Origin: Candidatus Cloacimonas sp.
GTDB lineage: Bacteria > Cloacimonadota > Cloacimonadia > Cloacimonadales > Cloacimonadaceae
Assembly: GCA_035403355.1 (NCBI GenBank)
Contig: DAONFA010000006.1
Coordinates: 8,994 to 72,993 of the forward strand
Direction of reading: 5' to 3'
DNA: 64,000 nt
Shown here piece by piece: positions 16,506 through 25,699 of this stretch (positions within the stretch are counted from its first letter, which is position 1; each line of letters starts with the position of its first letter). The notes beneath the pieces were generated by a model that saw nothing but the letters and a program-made list of their open reading frames with translations, was not told where the DNA came from and did no database searches. The translations under genes and the position numbers were made by a program.

Positions 16506-16958
16506 CTAAAATCTGTTCATTAGTTTGTTTATTAAATTGGTTACCGAAGATACAATCGCAATCGCAATAGAAATGGTTCCCGCAACCAGCAGGGTTTGTA
16601 AAATGGTTTTGGATGCATTCAGATTATCCCCGGCAATGTATAATTGCATAGAATTAAAAAGTCCCTTCCCTGGAACCAAAGGAATGATGGCACAGGTTAC
16701 AAAAACAGAAACCGGTGTTTTTAGACGCGGAGCAACAATTTCAGAATAGATGCACACCAAAATAATTGCTATAAACACTGAAAACAGCATTGAATTGCTA
16801 TAGTATAAAGTGATTAAATAAAAAGCCCAGCAAAGTCCTCCGCTTAAAGCCGTAAAAATAATCCTGATCCCTTTTAAATTAGTCCGAATGGAAAAGCCCA
16901 AAATAGCCAGAAAAGACCAAGTAAATTGCATAAAAGTTAAAGCATCAAAGGGACGCAT
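16506..16958 (-). CDS. ThrE-type exporter, C-terminal half (YjjB-like)
   Basis: A 150-aa integral membrane protein with about four to five hydrophobic segments, matching the small partner (ThrE_2/DUF3815, YjjB) of the threonine/serine exporter family. PLVPGKGLFNSM is the conserved loop motif of this half. The ATG at 16958 is chosen because it overlaps the stop of the preceding gene by one base (TGATG); an in-frame TTG lies upstream. In E. coli the YjjP-YjjB pair has been reported to export succinate, and ThrE exports Thr/Ser; the substrate here is open. Confidence 0.85.
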   Translation of the reverse strand: MRPFDALTFMQFTWSFLAILGFSIRTNLKGIRIIFTALSGGLCWAFYLITLYYSNSMLFSVFIAIILVCIYSEIVAPRLKTPVSVFVTCAIIPLVPGKGLFNSMQLYIAGDNLNASKTILQTLLVAGTISIAIAIVSSVTNLINKLMNRF

Positions 16959-17749
16959 CAGTAACCCCACATAGACCAAATTTTGAGCATTGAGGCACTT
17001 CCAGCTACAATTCCTACAGTTATGAAAAGTGCTTCTACGGCTCTGGCTGTTCCGGCAACAAGATCTCCGCTCATTGTGTCGCGGATGGCATTAGTAATGG
17101 AAAGCCCTGGCACCAGTAACATTATTCCCCCGATAATAATATTATCCAACCGAATGTAAGGTATATAGATATCCAGGGTCTTTGCCAGCATAACAATTAG
17201 CGCAGCAGCGATGGCATTCAGCAGAAAGTTATTAAAAGCCAATCTTTCCAGATATTTTAAGCCAAAAGTAACGACTGTGCCAATGAAAAAAGCAACCGCA
17301 AATTCTATCCAGGAACCGCCAAAGAGCAAACAGAAAAATCCGCTCGTCCCTCCTCCACAAAGGTCTTTCAACCAGGGGGGCCAGGGATTTTCATGTTCTA
17401 TTTCATCCAGTTCAGAGGTAAACTTAACAAGCTGTTCCTGCAGTTCTTGTTCGGAAAGCGGTTTCACTTCCATACAATTTACCATTCTACTGATGCGAGT
17501 GATTTTGCCCAGGTCTATTCGCCTGTTATCTATTCTTTTAATACTGGTGAAGATATTCCCCGCATCATCTTTAACGCTGATAAAAATGCCTGTAGGGGTT
17601 ACATACGATTCGGTTTCGGGGTAGCCAAAACAATTGCAAACCTTACGCATCATCAATTCTACCCGATTGGTGTTACCTCCGCTTTGCAAAATGATGCGTC
17701 CTACTTCTAAAGCCAGTTCCAAAACTTTTTGGGGAAGGACTTTTGCCAT
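16958..17749 (-). CDS. ThrE-type exporter, N-terminal half (YjjP-like)
   Basis: A 263-aa protein with a soluble N-terminal domain (ILQSGGNTNRVELMMRKVC, YVTPTGIFISV: the usual 'G....RVE..M' and 'TPTGI..S' pattern of DUF1212/ThrE) and five C-terminal hydrophobic segments with VPGLSITNAIRDTMSGDLVAG, the family signature that contains the candidate catalytic or transport residues. It works with the next gene as a split exporter. SD AAGGAG lies 4 nt before ATG; the start follows the MutS-like stop by one base. Confidence 0.88.
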   Translation of the reverse strand: MAKVLPQKVLELALEVGRIILQSGGNTNRVELMMRKVCNCFGYPETESYVTPTGIFISVKDDAGNIFTSIKRIDNRRIDLGKITRISRMVNCMEVKPLSEQELQEQLVKFTSELDEIEHENPWPPWLKDLCGGGTSGFFCLLFGGSWIEFAVAFFIGTVVTFGLKYLERLAFNNFLLNAIAAALIVMLAKTLDIYIPYIRLDNIIIGGIMLLVPGLSITNAIRDTMSGDLVAGTARAVEALFITVGIVAGSASMLKIWSMWGY

Positions 17750-17750
17750 C

Positions 17751-19346
17751 TTACTCCTTTGTTAGCTCCGCTAAAATTTCTGCAGGTAAACCCAAAATTC
17801 CCGCTATGCGAATTGCACATTGGGGAGGTGCTGTTTTTCGGGAAACAGGCAAAAGTGAATAATCCATTGCTTCCGCAAGAAGCGCCAGGCGTGTTTCCAA
17901 ACTGTTATCTTGCATTTTTTCCAAACGCTTAAAGCTTTGTTCATCAATTCCTTTGATGGTAAAGTGTGCTAAACCTGCAAGTTCTGTAGGAGCACTGAAA
18001 TGAGTGGCAGAAATGATAGTGTTATCACTATTTATCAGATACTTAAGCGTAGCTACACAAATTGCCTCACCTTCTTCAGGATTGGTGCCTTTGGCAAATT
18101 CATCCAGTAAAATAAGTTTCTGCCCTTTGCGTTGCAGCATATTGGAAAGCGAAACTACTTCCCGGGCAAAGGAACTTAAGGTCTCACTGTTTTCGCCCGA
18201 ATCGTGATTGTAATAGACCTCCTCAAACAGCGGAAGTTTAGCTTTTTGGGCAGGTATAGGTATTCCCAAAGAAGCCAAAACACACATCTGACCGATAGTT
18301 ATTAACGCGGTGCTTTTTCCCCCCATATTGGGTCCCGTAATCAAATTATCCTTTTGGCTCATCGCAATATTTAAGGGCTGGTAATTACGCTTAAGCGTTT
18401 GCAGAAAAAGTTGCAGCGGCAAATTTACCGCCTCGGAAAGAAAAATGCCTGTAAAAGAAGGAGTTAGAGTAGGAAAGCAGCAGGAATAATGCGCGGCAAA
18501 TTTAGCCAGACAAAAATCCCAGGCATATTCTCCAATGCTGCCATAAGCAAGTTCAAAAATATTGAAGTCAGTTTGTATTTGTGAGGTAAGATTGGCTAAA
18601 ATCTGATTTTCTTCTTCGGTTATTTCCTTTGAGAGCTGATGCAGTTGAGCTTTTAGAACGGTTGCTTCTTCCGAATCAGCCAGGCGAAAATTATAATTTG
18701 CCAGTCCTTCCGAAACAACAATAAAATATTTGGATGCTAAGATTGCCTCCAGTTGCTCTTTCCGGTTGCGTGAAAGGGTAAATTCCTCCTTCAAAGTTGG
18801 CATCTGAAGGTCTCTTTTAGCTTGTTCCAAATCCCTGTGTCGTAGTTCTTTCAGAGCATTGGCAATGTAAAATTGCTTAGAAGTAAGCATTGTTAAGTAA
18901 ATAGAATAGTAAGGATAAATCCGAAAAGTAGGTAATTTATTGCCTTCGGGATCAAGCAGGGAAAACATATTTTGCAAATCCGGCAAAGGATGTTGATTAT
19001 CCAGTTTATGCTGTTTCAGATTTTCCTGCAGCTGCAAATAGCTGTAAAGGAATGATTTTATTTCAAATAGTTCATTTAACTCCAAACACTCAGTGGTCTT
19101 CAAATGCTTTATCGGCAACAAAGGAAGCTCTCTAAAAAGACCTTCTAACTTTGCTTCCAGGGCTTTATTACCTTTAATTGCCTTCAGGATATTTTCCGTA
19201 TTGCAATTTTGTGTACACAGCTCCTCATAGCTGTAATGCTTTTTATTCAATTTTTGGTGTTTTACTGTTTCCATAACTTCGCCATTGGTATCCAGCAAGG
19301 CGAATAGTTTGTCTAAGAACAGTGCTTCTTTTACATACTTTTGCAT
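17751..19346 (-). CDS. MutS-like ATPase lacking mismatch-recognition domains
   Basis: A 531-aa protein whose C-terminal half is a MutS domain V ABC-type ATPase: Walker A GPNMGGKST, signature-region ENSETLSSFAREV, Walker B LILLDEFAKGTNPEEG and ISATHF. The N-terminal half is helical with a short lever/clamp-like region, and no MutS domain I (Phe-x-Glu) is present. It is far shorter than true MutS. Candidates are MutS-like housekeeping ATPases of unknown role or the KamB/KamC-type proteins linked to lysine aminomutase reactivation; no aminomutase genes lie nearby. The ATG at 19346 with SD AAGGA is preferred over an upstream TTG. It is cotranscribed with comEC and the exporter. Confidence 0.75.
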   Translation of the reverse strand: MQKYVKEALFLDKLFALLDTNGEVMETVKHQKLNKKHYSYEELCTQNCNTENILKAIKGNKALEAKLEGLFRELPLLPIKHLKTTECLELNELFEIKSFLYSYLQLQENLKQHKLDNQHPLPDLQNMFSLLDPEGNKLPTFRIYPYYSIYLTMLTSKQFYIANALKELRHRDLEQAKRDLQMPTLKEEFTLSRNRKEQLEAILASKYFIVVSEGLANYNFRLADSEEATVLKAQLHQLSKEITEEENQILANLTSQIQTDFNIFELAYGSIGEYAWDFCLAKFAAHYSCCFPTLTPSFTGIFLSEAVNLPLQLFLQTLKRNYQPLNIAMSQKDNLITGPNMGGKSTALITIGQMCVLASLGIPIPAQKAKLPLFEEVYYNHDSGENSETLSSFAREVVSLSNMLQRKGQKLILLDEFAKGTNPEEGEAICVATLKYLINSDNTIISATHFSAPTELAGLAHFTIKGIDEQSFKRLEKMQDNSLETRLALLAEAMDYSLLPVSRKTAPPQCAIRIAGILGLPAEILAELTKE

Positions 19347-19374
19347 TTTACCATCCTTCAAAAGGCATTTTATC

Positions 19375-21684
19375 TTAGTTACTTCTGCTGTCAATCATTT
19401 TTCTGATAGTTCCGTTTCCGGTGCTGAGGATTTTTGTTTGTTGCTTTTGTAAGCGTTGCATTGTTTCCGGATGAGGAAAGTGATATATATTTCTGCGGGA
19501 AGCAGTTATCCAAACCTCCCGGGGGTTAACTGCCTGTAAAAAAGAGGCAGAACTGGAACTGCGTGAACCGTGATGAGGAATTTTTAGATAGTCCGCTTTC
19601 AGCTCCGGAGCATAATTATCTACCAGATAGTTTTCTGCTTCACTCTCAATATCGCCGGTAAAAAGAATGCTTGCCTTTTTTGTATCTAAGCGGCACACGA
19701 GAGAGGAGTTATTTTCGTTTAGGGGACTATAAAACTTATCGGGATGAAGAAACTTCAGCTTTACATTGTCTGTAACGAAAGAACAGGTATCACTAATAGT
19801 ATTGATTTTAACAGCCGGAAAGGATTTTTGTTGCCTGACGACTTTCCAGAAATCCTGTTTCGTGCTTTCATCGCTAACAAATATCTGCCCTACTTTTTTA
19901 TTATTTAAAAGGGTTATCAGACCTCCGCAGTGGTCACTGTGTAAATGCGTAAGAACCAGATAGTCAATTTGAGCAATGCCTTTCTTGCCTAACCAGGGAA
20001 GTAAATTGCGGTTTAGCCAGCTGTCTTGTGAATATTCGCCTGTGCTTAAAAAACTTTCCCCAAACCCTTTTTTATAGGTGCCACCGGTATCAATCAACAT
20101 CGTTTCTCCATTGGCAAAATGAATTAGCGTGCAGTCACTTACACCGCAATTGAAAACATACACACTGGTTTCGGATTTATGGAGAAAGGGAATGAAAATG
20201 AAGCCGGAAACAAGCACACACATTGGCAGGGTGGCAATTAAAGCCGTTTTGAATTTAGCCCGGATAAGCAAAAAGCCCCATAAAATAACCGTTGCTAAAG
20301 CCAATGCCTGAAAAAGAGATAAGTAATTGGCAGAAATTGAGAAAGGCAAATTATAACAAAACTGCATCCATTTTATCCAAAGGGTATTAACCGCTTTGTA
20401 AACCAACACAAAAGCCCTGGTTAAATACCAGCCCCGGGGAAAAATCAGCACCAGAAAAGAAAGCGGAAGCAAAATGCCACTCAAGGGAATGCCTAAGGTA
20501 TTGCCAATTATTCCATTGAGGGAAGCAGTGCCAAAATGATATAGCGTGAAAGGAGTGATGGCTATGGAGATTAAAGCCGAAAGCAAAATGCCGTCTTTTG
20601 CTCCCTCCAGAGTTTTATATAACGGATTACTAAGCTTCTTTTCCGCTGAAAAAAGATAAAACCCGGGCATACCGTAAAAAATTACCAGCACCGAAACAAA
20701 GGAAAGCTGAAGTCCAATATTAAACAATTGCATAGGACTTAGCAGAGTGATAATGAATAGTGATAACGATAGCGTTTGCGCTCCGGAAACAGGACTTTGC
20801 AGCCAGCGCGCTAAAATTACTATCGCTATCATTATTATTGAACGCGTAACTGAAGGAGCCCAGTTATTGAGTGCAGCATACAGCAAAATTATCGGTAAGA
20901 AAAGAAATTCTGCCAGTTCTCTGCTAAAAAACATCCGTAACAGCGAAACTAAAATCAAATAGATAAACCAGATATGCATTCCGCTTACAACAATTAAATG
21001 AATGATTCCTGCTCCGGTAAGCTGAGTAAGATATTCCTTACTTAACCCCGATTCCCCAAATAGCAATGCTTTTGCCCAATCGGCATCACTACCCAATTTG
21101 ACATCCAGCGAACTTAGCAGTTTATAACGCAACCTGCCAATTAAAGCGCTAACTTCCAGTTTAGGATACTCTTGCGATTTACTTAACTGATAGGCAATTG
21201 CGGAATATTGAGCCGGATAAATATCCAGAATAGGGTCTCGGATTAAGGGATAAAGATTTGCCAATAAACGATAAGTTCTACCTGGAAGCAATGTTTCACT
21301 GGAGGAAAGGATTATTTTTTCCTGCAGGGGAAAAGAGGCAAGAGAATCAAGCTCTACAGCATAGCGTTTTTCTTCCACGGAGAAAACCTTTACCACCCTA
21401 AAAGTTATCTCCTGCTGCAGCGGTTCTTTTTCCTGCAATAATATCTTCAGCTGCGAACTATCCTGTTGGCAAAGAGATAACCGCAGCATACCTAAAAACA
21501 GAAACAGCAGTAAAAGCAAAATTTGGCGTATTTTGCGTATAAAGATGGCAGCTACTGCCAAAGCGCCTGCAATAATTAATGGCAGATATATTTCCGGTTG
21601 CAGATATTTAGCCAGAATGATACCGATAGTCCAAAACAAAACCGGTAACAAAAAAGGAGCAGGTGCCTTGCGGTTTGCCTCCAT
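19375..21684 (-). CDS. comEC: ComEC/Rec2 DNA-uptake channel
   Basis: A 769-aa full-length ComEC. The N-terminal hydrophobic region and an OB-like extracytoplasmic domain are followed by the Competence domain (LTGAGIIHLIVVSGMHI, NNWAPSVTRSIIM) with about ten membrane helices, then a C-terminal metallo-beta-lactamase domain (VLTHLHSDHCGGL, LFTGDIESEAE, LKIPHHGSRSS). The protein carries single-stranded DNA across the inner membrane during transformation; the lactamase domain may be a nuclease. ATG 21684 has a GGAG 10 nt upstream. No other competence genes are present in the window. Confidence 0.95.
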   Translation of the reverse strand: MEANRKAPAPFLLPVLFWTIGIILAKYLQPEIYLPLIIAGALAVAAIFIRKIRQILLLLLFLFLGMLRLSLCQQDSSQLKILLQEKEPLQQEITFRVVKVFSVEEKRYAVELDSLASFPLQEKIILSSSETLLPGRTYRLLANLYPLIRDPILDIYPAQYSAIAYQLSKSQEYPKLEVSALIGRLRYKLLSSLDVKLGSDADWAKALLFGESGLSKEYLTQLTGAGIIHLIVVSGMHIWFIYLILVSLLRMFFSRELAEFLFLPIILLYAALNNWAPSVTRSIIMIAIVILARWLQSPVSGAQTLSLSLFIITLLSPMQLFNIGLQLSFVSVLVIFYGMPGFYLFSAEKKLSNPLYKTLEGAKDGILLSALISIAITPFTLYHFGTASLNGIIGNTLGIPLSGILLPLSFLVLIFPRGWYLTRAFVLVYKAVNTLWIKWMQFCYNLPFSISANYLSLFQALALATVILWGFLLIRAKFKTALIATLPMCVLVSGFIFIPFLHKSETSVYVFNCGVSDCTLIHFANGETMLIDTGGTYKKGFGESFLSTGEYSQDSWLNRNLLPWLGKKGIAQIDYLVLTHLHSDHCGGLITLLNNKKVGQIFVSDESTKQDFWKVVRQQKSFPAVKINTISDTCSFVTDNVKLKFLHPDKFYSPLNENNSSLVCRLDTKKASILFTGDIESEAENYLVDNYAPELKADYLKIPHHGSRSSSSASFLQAVNPREVWITASRRNIYHFPHPETMQRLQKQQTKILSTGNGTIRKMIDSRSN

Positions 21685-21730
21685 CTATTTTTTTCTCCAT
21701 CTTCAGGTTAGTAGATTTTCCTTATGCCCC

Positions 21731-22229
21731 GGAAAAACGACATTCTTGTCGTTTGTGGTTGACCGGGAGGTCAACCCTCTGGAAAAAACGACATCCTTAT
21801 CGTTTGTGGTTGACCAGGAGGTCAACCCTCCGGAAAAAAGACATTCTTGTCGTTTGTGGTTGACCAGGAGGTCAACCCTCCGGAAAAACGACATCTTGTC
21901 GTTTGTGGTTGACCGGCAGGTCAACCCTCCGGAAAAAAGACATTTTGTGGTTTGTGGTTGACCGGGAGGTCAACCCTCCGGAAAAAAGACATCCTTGTCG
22001 TTTGTGGTTGACCGGGAGGTCAACCCTCCGGAAAAAAGACATCCTTGGCGTTTTAGGGTTGACCAGGAGGTCAACCCTCCGGAAAAAAGACATCCTTGTC
22101 GTTTGTGGTTGACCAGGAGGTCAACCCTCCGGAAAAAAGACATTCTTGTCGTTTGTGGTTGACCGGCAGGTCAACCCTCCGGAAAAAAGACATCTTGTCG
22201 TTTGTGGTTAACCGGGAGGCCAACCCTCC
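21731..22229 (-). repeat. Ten-unit two-hairpin repeat array
   Basis: Ten tandem units of 48-51 bp. Each has hairpin B, GGTTGACC / GGTCAACC with a 4-nt loop (AGGA, GGGA or GGCA on the + strand), and a shorter hairpin A around GACA TCCT TGTC (or TTCT loop). CCCTCCGG joins the units. On the minus strand the loops read TCCT (B) and AGGA (A), as in the array at 63634. No unique spacers are present. The array lies 66 bp after the stop of the membrane-anchored protein and before comEC. No gene is seen in 21685-22295. Confidence 0.95.
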
Positions 22230-22295
22230 GGAAAAATCAACTTAATTTAACCAATCTGCATAAATTTTTTATCTTCGTCTGTATCTTTTACCTAA

Positions 22296-22709
22296 TTAAG
22301 GTATGTGTTTTGTCCAAAGCGATATTTCCGCTTTATAAGGTCTTTCCCCATCTTTTAAAGCCCGATTCAGTTTATCCAGCATTTTGGAACGCCTGGCTTT
22401 ACTATTTGCCTTCACTTTAACGCTAAACAAAGCACTGGCAATTTCTTCGCCTTCAGTATCCCAAACCTTTGCCATTAAAGCAATTTCCTGGTCTCTTTTG
22501 CCGGTATTGGCAAGGGTGTATTCCAGTTCTATAAATTGATTGCCGAAATTACTGATGCGGATATCGCTAATCTGGATTCGGGATGCATTTTTTCTTACTC
22601 CCGTGCGTTGAATATAAATCCCCAGAATAACAAGCAGAATAACAATTAGCAGAATATACTGCTTTGGTTTATAGCGTTTTGGAAATTCCAGGCGGTCAAC
22701 TACTCTCAT
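22296..22709 (-). CDS. Membrane-anchored protein with extracytoplasmic Ig-like domain
   Basis: A 137-aa protein. It begins MRVVDRLEFPKRYKPKQ, followed by one membrane helix (YILLIVILLVILGIYI) and a beta-rich domain (ISDIRISNFGNQFIELEYTL, IALMAKVWDTEGEEI, FSVKVKANSKARRSKML). The pattern resembles FxLYD/DUF3426-type domains, in which a conserved 'G..I.L.Y.L.N..' strand pair is typical. The function is unknown. The start at 22709 has an SD (AGAGGA) and follows the Wzi-like gene by 10 bp, so it is the third gene of an envelope operon. Confidence 0.7.
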   Translation of the reverse strand: MRVVDRLEFPKRYKPKQYILLIVILLVILGIYIQRTGVRKNASRIQISDIRISNFGNQFIELEYTLANTGKRDQEIALMAKVWDTEGEEIASALFSVKVKANSKARRSKMLDKLNRALKDGERPYKAEISLWTKHIP

Positions 22710-22719
22710 TGTTAATCCT

Positions 22720-24225
22720 CTAATAAATGAATTGCCAGGCAGAATAAACGGTATTTTGCCAATCCTTAGTGTGGCAGGTTTCAAAACCAAGTAACAAACG
22801 GTGGTGTGCAAAAATATCCACCAGGAGATTACTTTTCAGGGTGATAGTTTCTGTTTTTGTGCCTTCAAACCAATGTGCCGTGCCTTCATCAATTTCTTCT
22901 GCTGTATGAAAAACAGCGTGGTAATTTTGTTGCCAGTCACTACCAAAACTCCCCTGTTTACAATAAGATACACCTCCCTGCCAAAGAAGAATATCCTTAT
23001 AGGGTAAACGCAAAAGACAGGAAATATCTACCAGATTGGAACCTTTGGGATAACCAAGGGGTCTGCCATCAGAGGAAAACATTGTCTGAATCAAATAATG
23101 CGTATAAGTGAAAGGACGCACAGCTGTAACTTCCGTAGTTATATCTGCAGAAGGACTTTGCGGCAAGGCAAAAGGAACATTCCAACGCATACCGCTCTGC
23201 AGAGCATATTTATTTCCCCACCAGGAACTGAAAAGTTTGCTGGAGCTAAATTCATCAATCAACACCTGGGCATAGAGAAATAACGGCTGCACCGGTCTAT
23301 AATTGCCTCCGGCATAAATCATTACATTATCTCTATCCCAAAGGTTATGTTCAATTGCCCGCCAGAAAGCATTCGGCAAAAAGTAGTTCAGTTCGGGTGA
23401 ACGGTTACCGTAGATTATTTCTTCTCCTAAAAATAAATCCAGATTGGAACAGGGATGAAAACCCAGTTGATGCAATGCCAGATACTTTTCCGGTAAAAGT
23501 TTTCCGTAAATTTCCGTGCTATCTGCCACTAAAGATGCGTGTAAAAAAGAAATACTGAATATACCTGCTCTGCCTTCAGCTAAGATATAACCGTAGTCAT
23601 TCACCTCGTCACTTAAAATGATACTGCCGCTGATGGAATTGCCCACGGGAAATTTCCCGCGTCCTAAAGCCAGAGTCAAGTTCCTGGCATTGTAACTGAT
23701 ATCACCGCTAAGGTTATCTATGTTCAATTTTTCATCCGCTGGTTTATAGTATCCATCTACCAGCCAGGAAGTTTCTGCTGCTTCCTGATTGCCCCAAAAA
23801 ATGCCGTTCCACCAGTTAGTATTCATTTCCAAGCGGGTTCCATATTGCGATTTTAGCAGCAAACCGCCATAGAGAAAACTGCAGCTTTCATCTTTCTTCA
23901 TCGGTTCCAAACCGGCAATAGCATTTATTTCGGCATTAAACTTATAGTCGGGACTTTGATAGCTCATAAGTGAATGTTTAGCATTGCCTACCCGGCAAAT
24001 ATCCAAAACCGCATCCCCAAAACGAGACAGCGGGACAAAAGGTAAATATAATCCATTGCTATAAATAGAAATACTATCATCTTTAGCAGGGAGAGGAGAG
24101 CTTAATAAACTTGGTTTTAACCCGGTTTGAATTTCCGGATTAAAGGCAGAGCCCGGAATATAGCTTAATGCAGGTAGTAATGCACTAAAAAGCATTAGGG
24201 CTGTCAAACAAACATTTTTAACCAT
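22720..24225 (-). CDS. Wzi-like outer-membrane beta-barrel (capsule assembly family)
   Basis: A 501-aa exported protein with a Sec signal peptide (MVKNVCLTALMLFSALLPALS). The body is made of amphipathic beta strands, rich in Trp and Tyr, and ends with an aromatic residue (WQFIY), as outer-membrane barrels do. The segments LGRGKFPVG, LALHQLGFHP, NYFLPNAFWRAIEH and DEFSSS match the Wzi/capsule-assembly family pattern (helical bundle plus barrel that retains capsule). The two glycosyltransferases at 7908-10315 fit a glycan-coated surface but are not linked. It starts 6 bp after the upstream gene and has no clear SD, suggesting coupling. Confidence 0.72.
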   Translation of the reverse strand: MVKNVCLTALMLFSALLPALSYIPGSAFNPEIQTGLKPSLLSSPLPAKDDSISIYSNGLYLPFVPLSRFGDAVLDICRVGNAKHSLMSYQSPDYKFNAEINAIAGLEPMKKDESCSFLYGGLLLKSQYGTRLEMNTNWWNGIFWGNQEAAETSWLVDGYYKPADEKLNIDNLSGDISYNARNLTLALGRGKFPVGNSISGSIILSDEVNDYGYILAEGRAGIFSISFLHASLVADSTEIYGKLLPEKYLALHQLGFHPCSNLDLFLGEEIIYGNRSPELNYFLPNAFWRAIEHNLWDRDNVMIYAGGNYRPVQPLFLYAQVLIDEFSSSKLFSSWWGNKYALQSGMRWNVPFALPQSPSADITTEVTAVRPFTYTHYLIQTMFSSDGRPLGYPKGSNLVDISCLLRLPYKDILLWQGGVSYCKQGSFGSDWQQNYHAVFHTAEEIDEGTAHWFEGTKTETITLKSNLLVDIFAHHRLLLGFETCHTKDWQNTVYSAWQFIY

Positions 24226-24231
24226 AATAAA

Positions 24232-25263
24232 TCAGGATTCATCCTGATGACGCAATTGCATCAGGCGTTCCACTTCCTCCTCTGATATTTTTAATTCCCT
24301 GGCAATTTCACTGTTCTTCCAACCGGAATCAAGCAACCGCTGCACCATAAGAACAAGGGTCTTATTTTCCTCAGCAGGAATTTCTGTTTTATTTTCGGAT
24401 TCCATCTTGAAGTCCAAAGTTGGTTTCTTTTTGCGTTTGCCTAAATTAGCAATGAGGTGATAGATGAGTATTAATAACAAAATTAGGATGATTAGCAGCA
24501 TCAATTTCCGCATCCATTTTGTAGCGGGTAATTTCTTATCCTGAATAGTATTAGCTGTTTTACCGGTTTCCGGTGCTTTGGGGATAATAGTTTCAGCTTT
24601 TTCTTGGTCGCATACTGTCTTACCGGCAATTTGTGTTTTCTCTGCAGGATTGCATTGTGCTGCCTTGGGGATCTGATTTCCCGTCAAAACTTGCTGGGCT
24701 AAAGGATAATACTCTGAATTTTGCGGAATTTTGGCAGCTATGTTATTTATCCGGTTACTGCCTCTTTGTTTTAGCAGTAAAGTCCATTTATACAGTATTG
24801 CATAATCTTCAGGATAGCTTTTAGATAGTTCGTAGTAAATTTTATCGGCACTGTTCAGTTTTCCGGCAGAAGCATAAAAATCAGCAAGCTCTAATTTTTG
24901 TTGCTTATCAGGTTTAGCAACAATAATATCCAGAACTAATCGTTGGGGAGAATCCAAAATCATCTGTTCCAGAAGATAGGGGCTGGAAACAGGAATAACC
25001 ATCTTATTGTCAATTTGCTCAATAGCATTTACCAACCCCCCTGGTTGATACTGAATATTTACATTATTGGCATTTGTATTGTCTAAATTGATTTCCACCC
25101 GGTTATTACCTTCAATAACTTTATAATCTCCCGTCCCGTATAGACCTATAACAATTCTGCTGACAGCTGAACCGTAATTTTCCATCTCCACATAAGTAAA
25201 ATCCAGAGCGGAACAAAAAGCCGCAGATAGCAAAACTGCTGTAATTAGAACTCTTTTAATCAT
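24232..25263 (-). CDS. Membrane protein with AMIN-like/TPR periplasmic part and cytoplasmic HTH
   Basis: A 343-aa protein. A signal sequence (MIKRVLITAVLLSAAFCSA) precedes an AMIN-like beta domain (VSRIVIGLYGTGDYKVIEG; SPQRLVLDIIVAKPD) and a short TPR pair (KLELADFYASAGKLNSADKIYYELSKSYPED). One transmembrane helix lies at about 253-271 (LMLLIILILLLILIYHLIA). The C-terminal tail carries a helix-turn-helix-like segment, LLDSGWKNSEIARELKISEEEVERL, resembling DUF6115/sigma-region-4-like tails. If the first hydrophobic stretch is cleaved, the tail faces the cytoplasm. The architecture suggests envelope sensing linked to DNA or protein binding. It is the first gene of the operon with the Wzi-like barrel. 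Confidence 0.65.
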   Translation of the reverse strand: MIKRVLITAVLLSAAFCSALDFTYVEMENYGSAVSRIVIGLYGTGDYKVIEGNNRVEINLDNTNANNVNIQYQPGGLVNAIEQIDNKMVIPVSSPYLLEQMILDSPQRLVLDIIVAKPDKQQKLELADFYASAGKLNSADKIYYELSKSYPEDYAILYKWTLLLKQRGSNRINNIAAKIPQNSEYYPLAQQVLTGNQIPKAAQCNPAEKTQIAGKTVCDQEKAETIIPKAPETGKTANTIQDKKLPATKWMRKLMLLIILILLLILIYHLIANLGKRKKKPTLDFKMESENKTEIPAEENKTLVLMVQRLLDSGWKNSEIARELKISEEEVERLMQLRHQDES

Positions 25264-25407
25264 ATATTCATCTCTTTGCTTTATCGGAATGTGGCTGGTA
25301 AAAAACCCTTTGCCACAGAATATTCTTCTTTTTCATTTTTTTTTCTGCTCTAAAATTGGCAAGCTATTTTTATCATAACCCCGCAACTAATTCTATTGTA
25401 GCATATT

Positions 25408-25581
25408 ATGCTTTCTTTTTCTTGCTCTGCCCTGAAACCTCTTTTAAGAAGAAACTATAAAAGCGATGGGGCAGATTTTCTCATTAATCCTCCAGCAGAT
25501 TTTATTACTTGCCAGAAACTAATTCCGGATTATTTTAATAATTGTGTTCTACCTAAAGATGTAGTAGATATAAAAAAGTAA
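25408..25581 (+). CDS. Doubtful 57-aa ORF
   Basis: A 57-codon frame (MLSFSCSALKPLLRR... ending VVDIKK) in the 436-bp gap between divergent genes. There is no SD and no homologue is recognised; composition is plausible for a protein but it may be chance or a remnant. The rest of 25264-25699 shows only AT-rich sequence and an SD for the next gene. Confidence 0.15.
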   Translation: MLSFSCSALKPLLRRNYKSDGADFLINPPADFITCQKLIPDYFNNCVLPKDVVDIKK

Positions 25582-25699
25582 CAGTCATCTCTTATAGTAA
25601 GAAGATGGTTATCTATGAGATAGGAGAATAAACAGATGTTCTACTTAACCGTTTTTTTTATGCACCCTGTTGCTTTTTACCTAAGTAAAAGGAGGAAAA

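Noticed and set aside
21663..22112. Several ORFs within the hairpin array on both strands
   Set aside because: Peptide repeats follow the DNA repeat in every frame; no start signals.
21731..22229. CRISPR array
   Set aside because: Units of about 50 bp run on without unique spacers, the variation lies in loop bases, and no cas gene is nearby.
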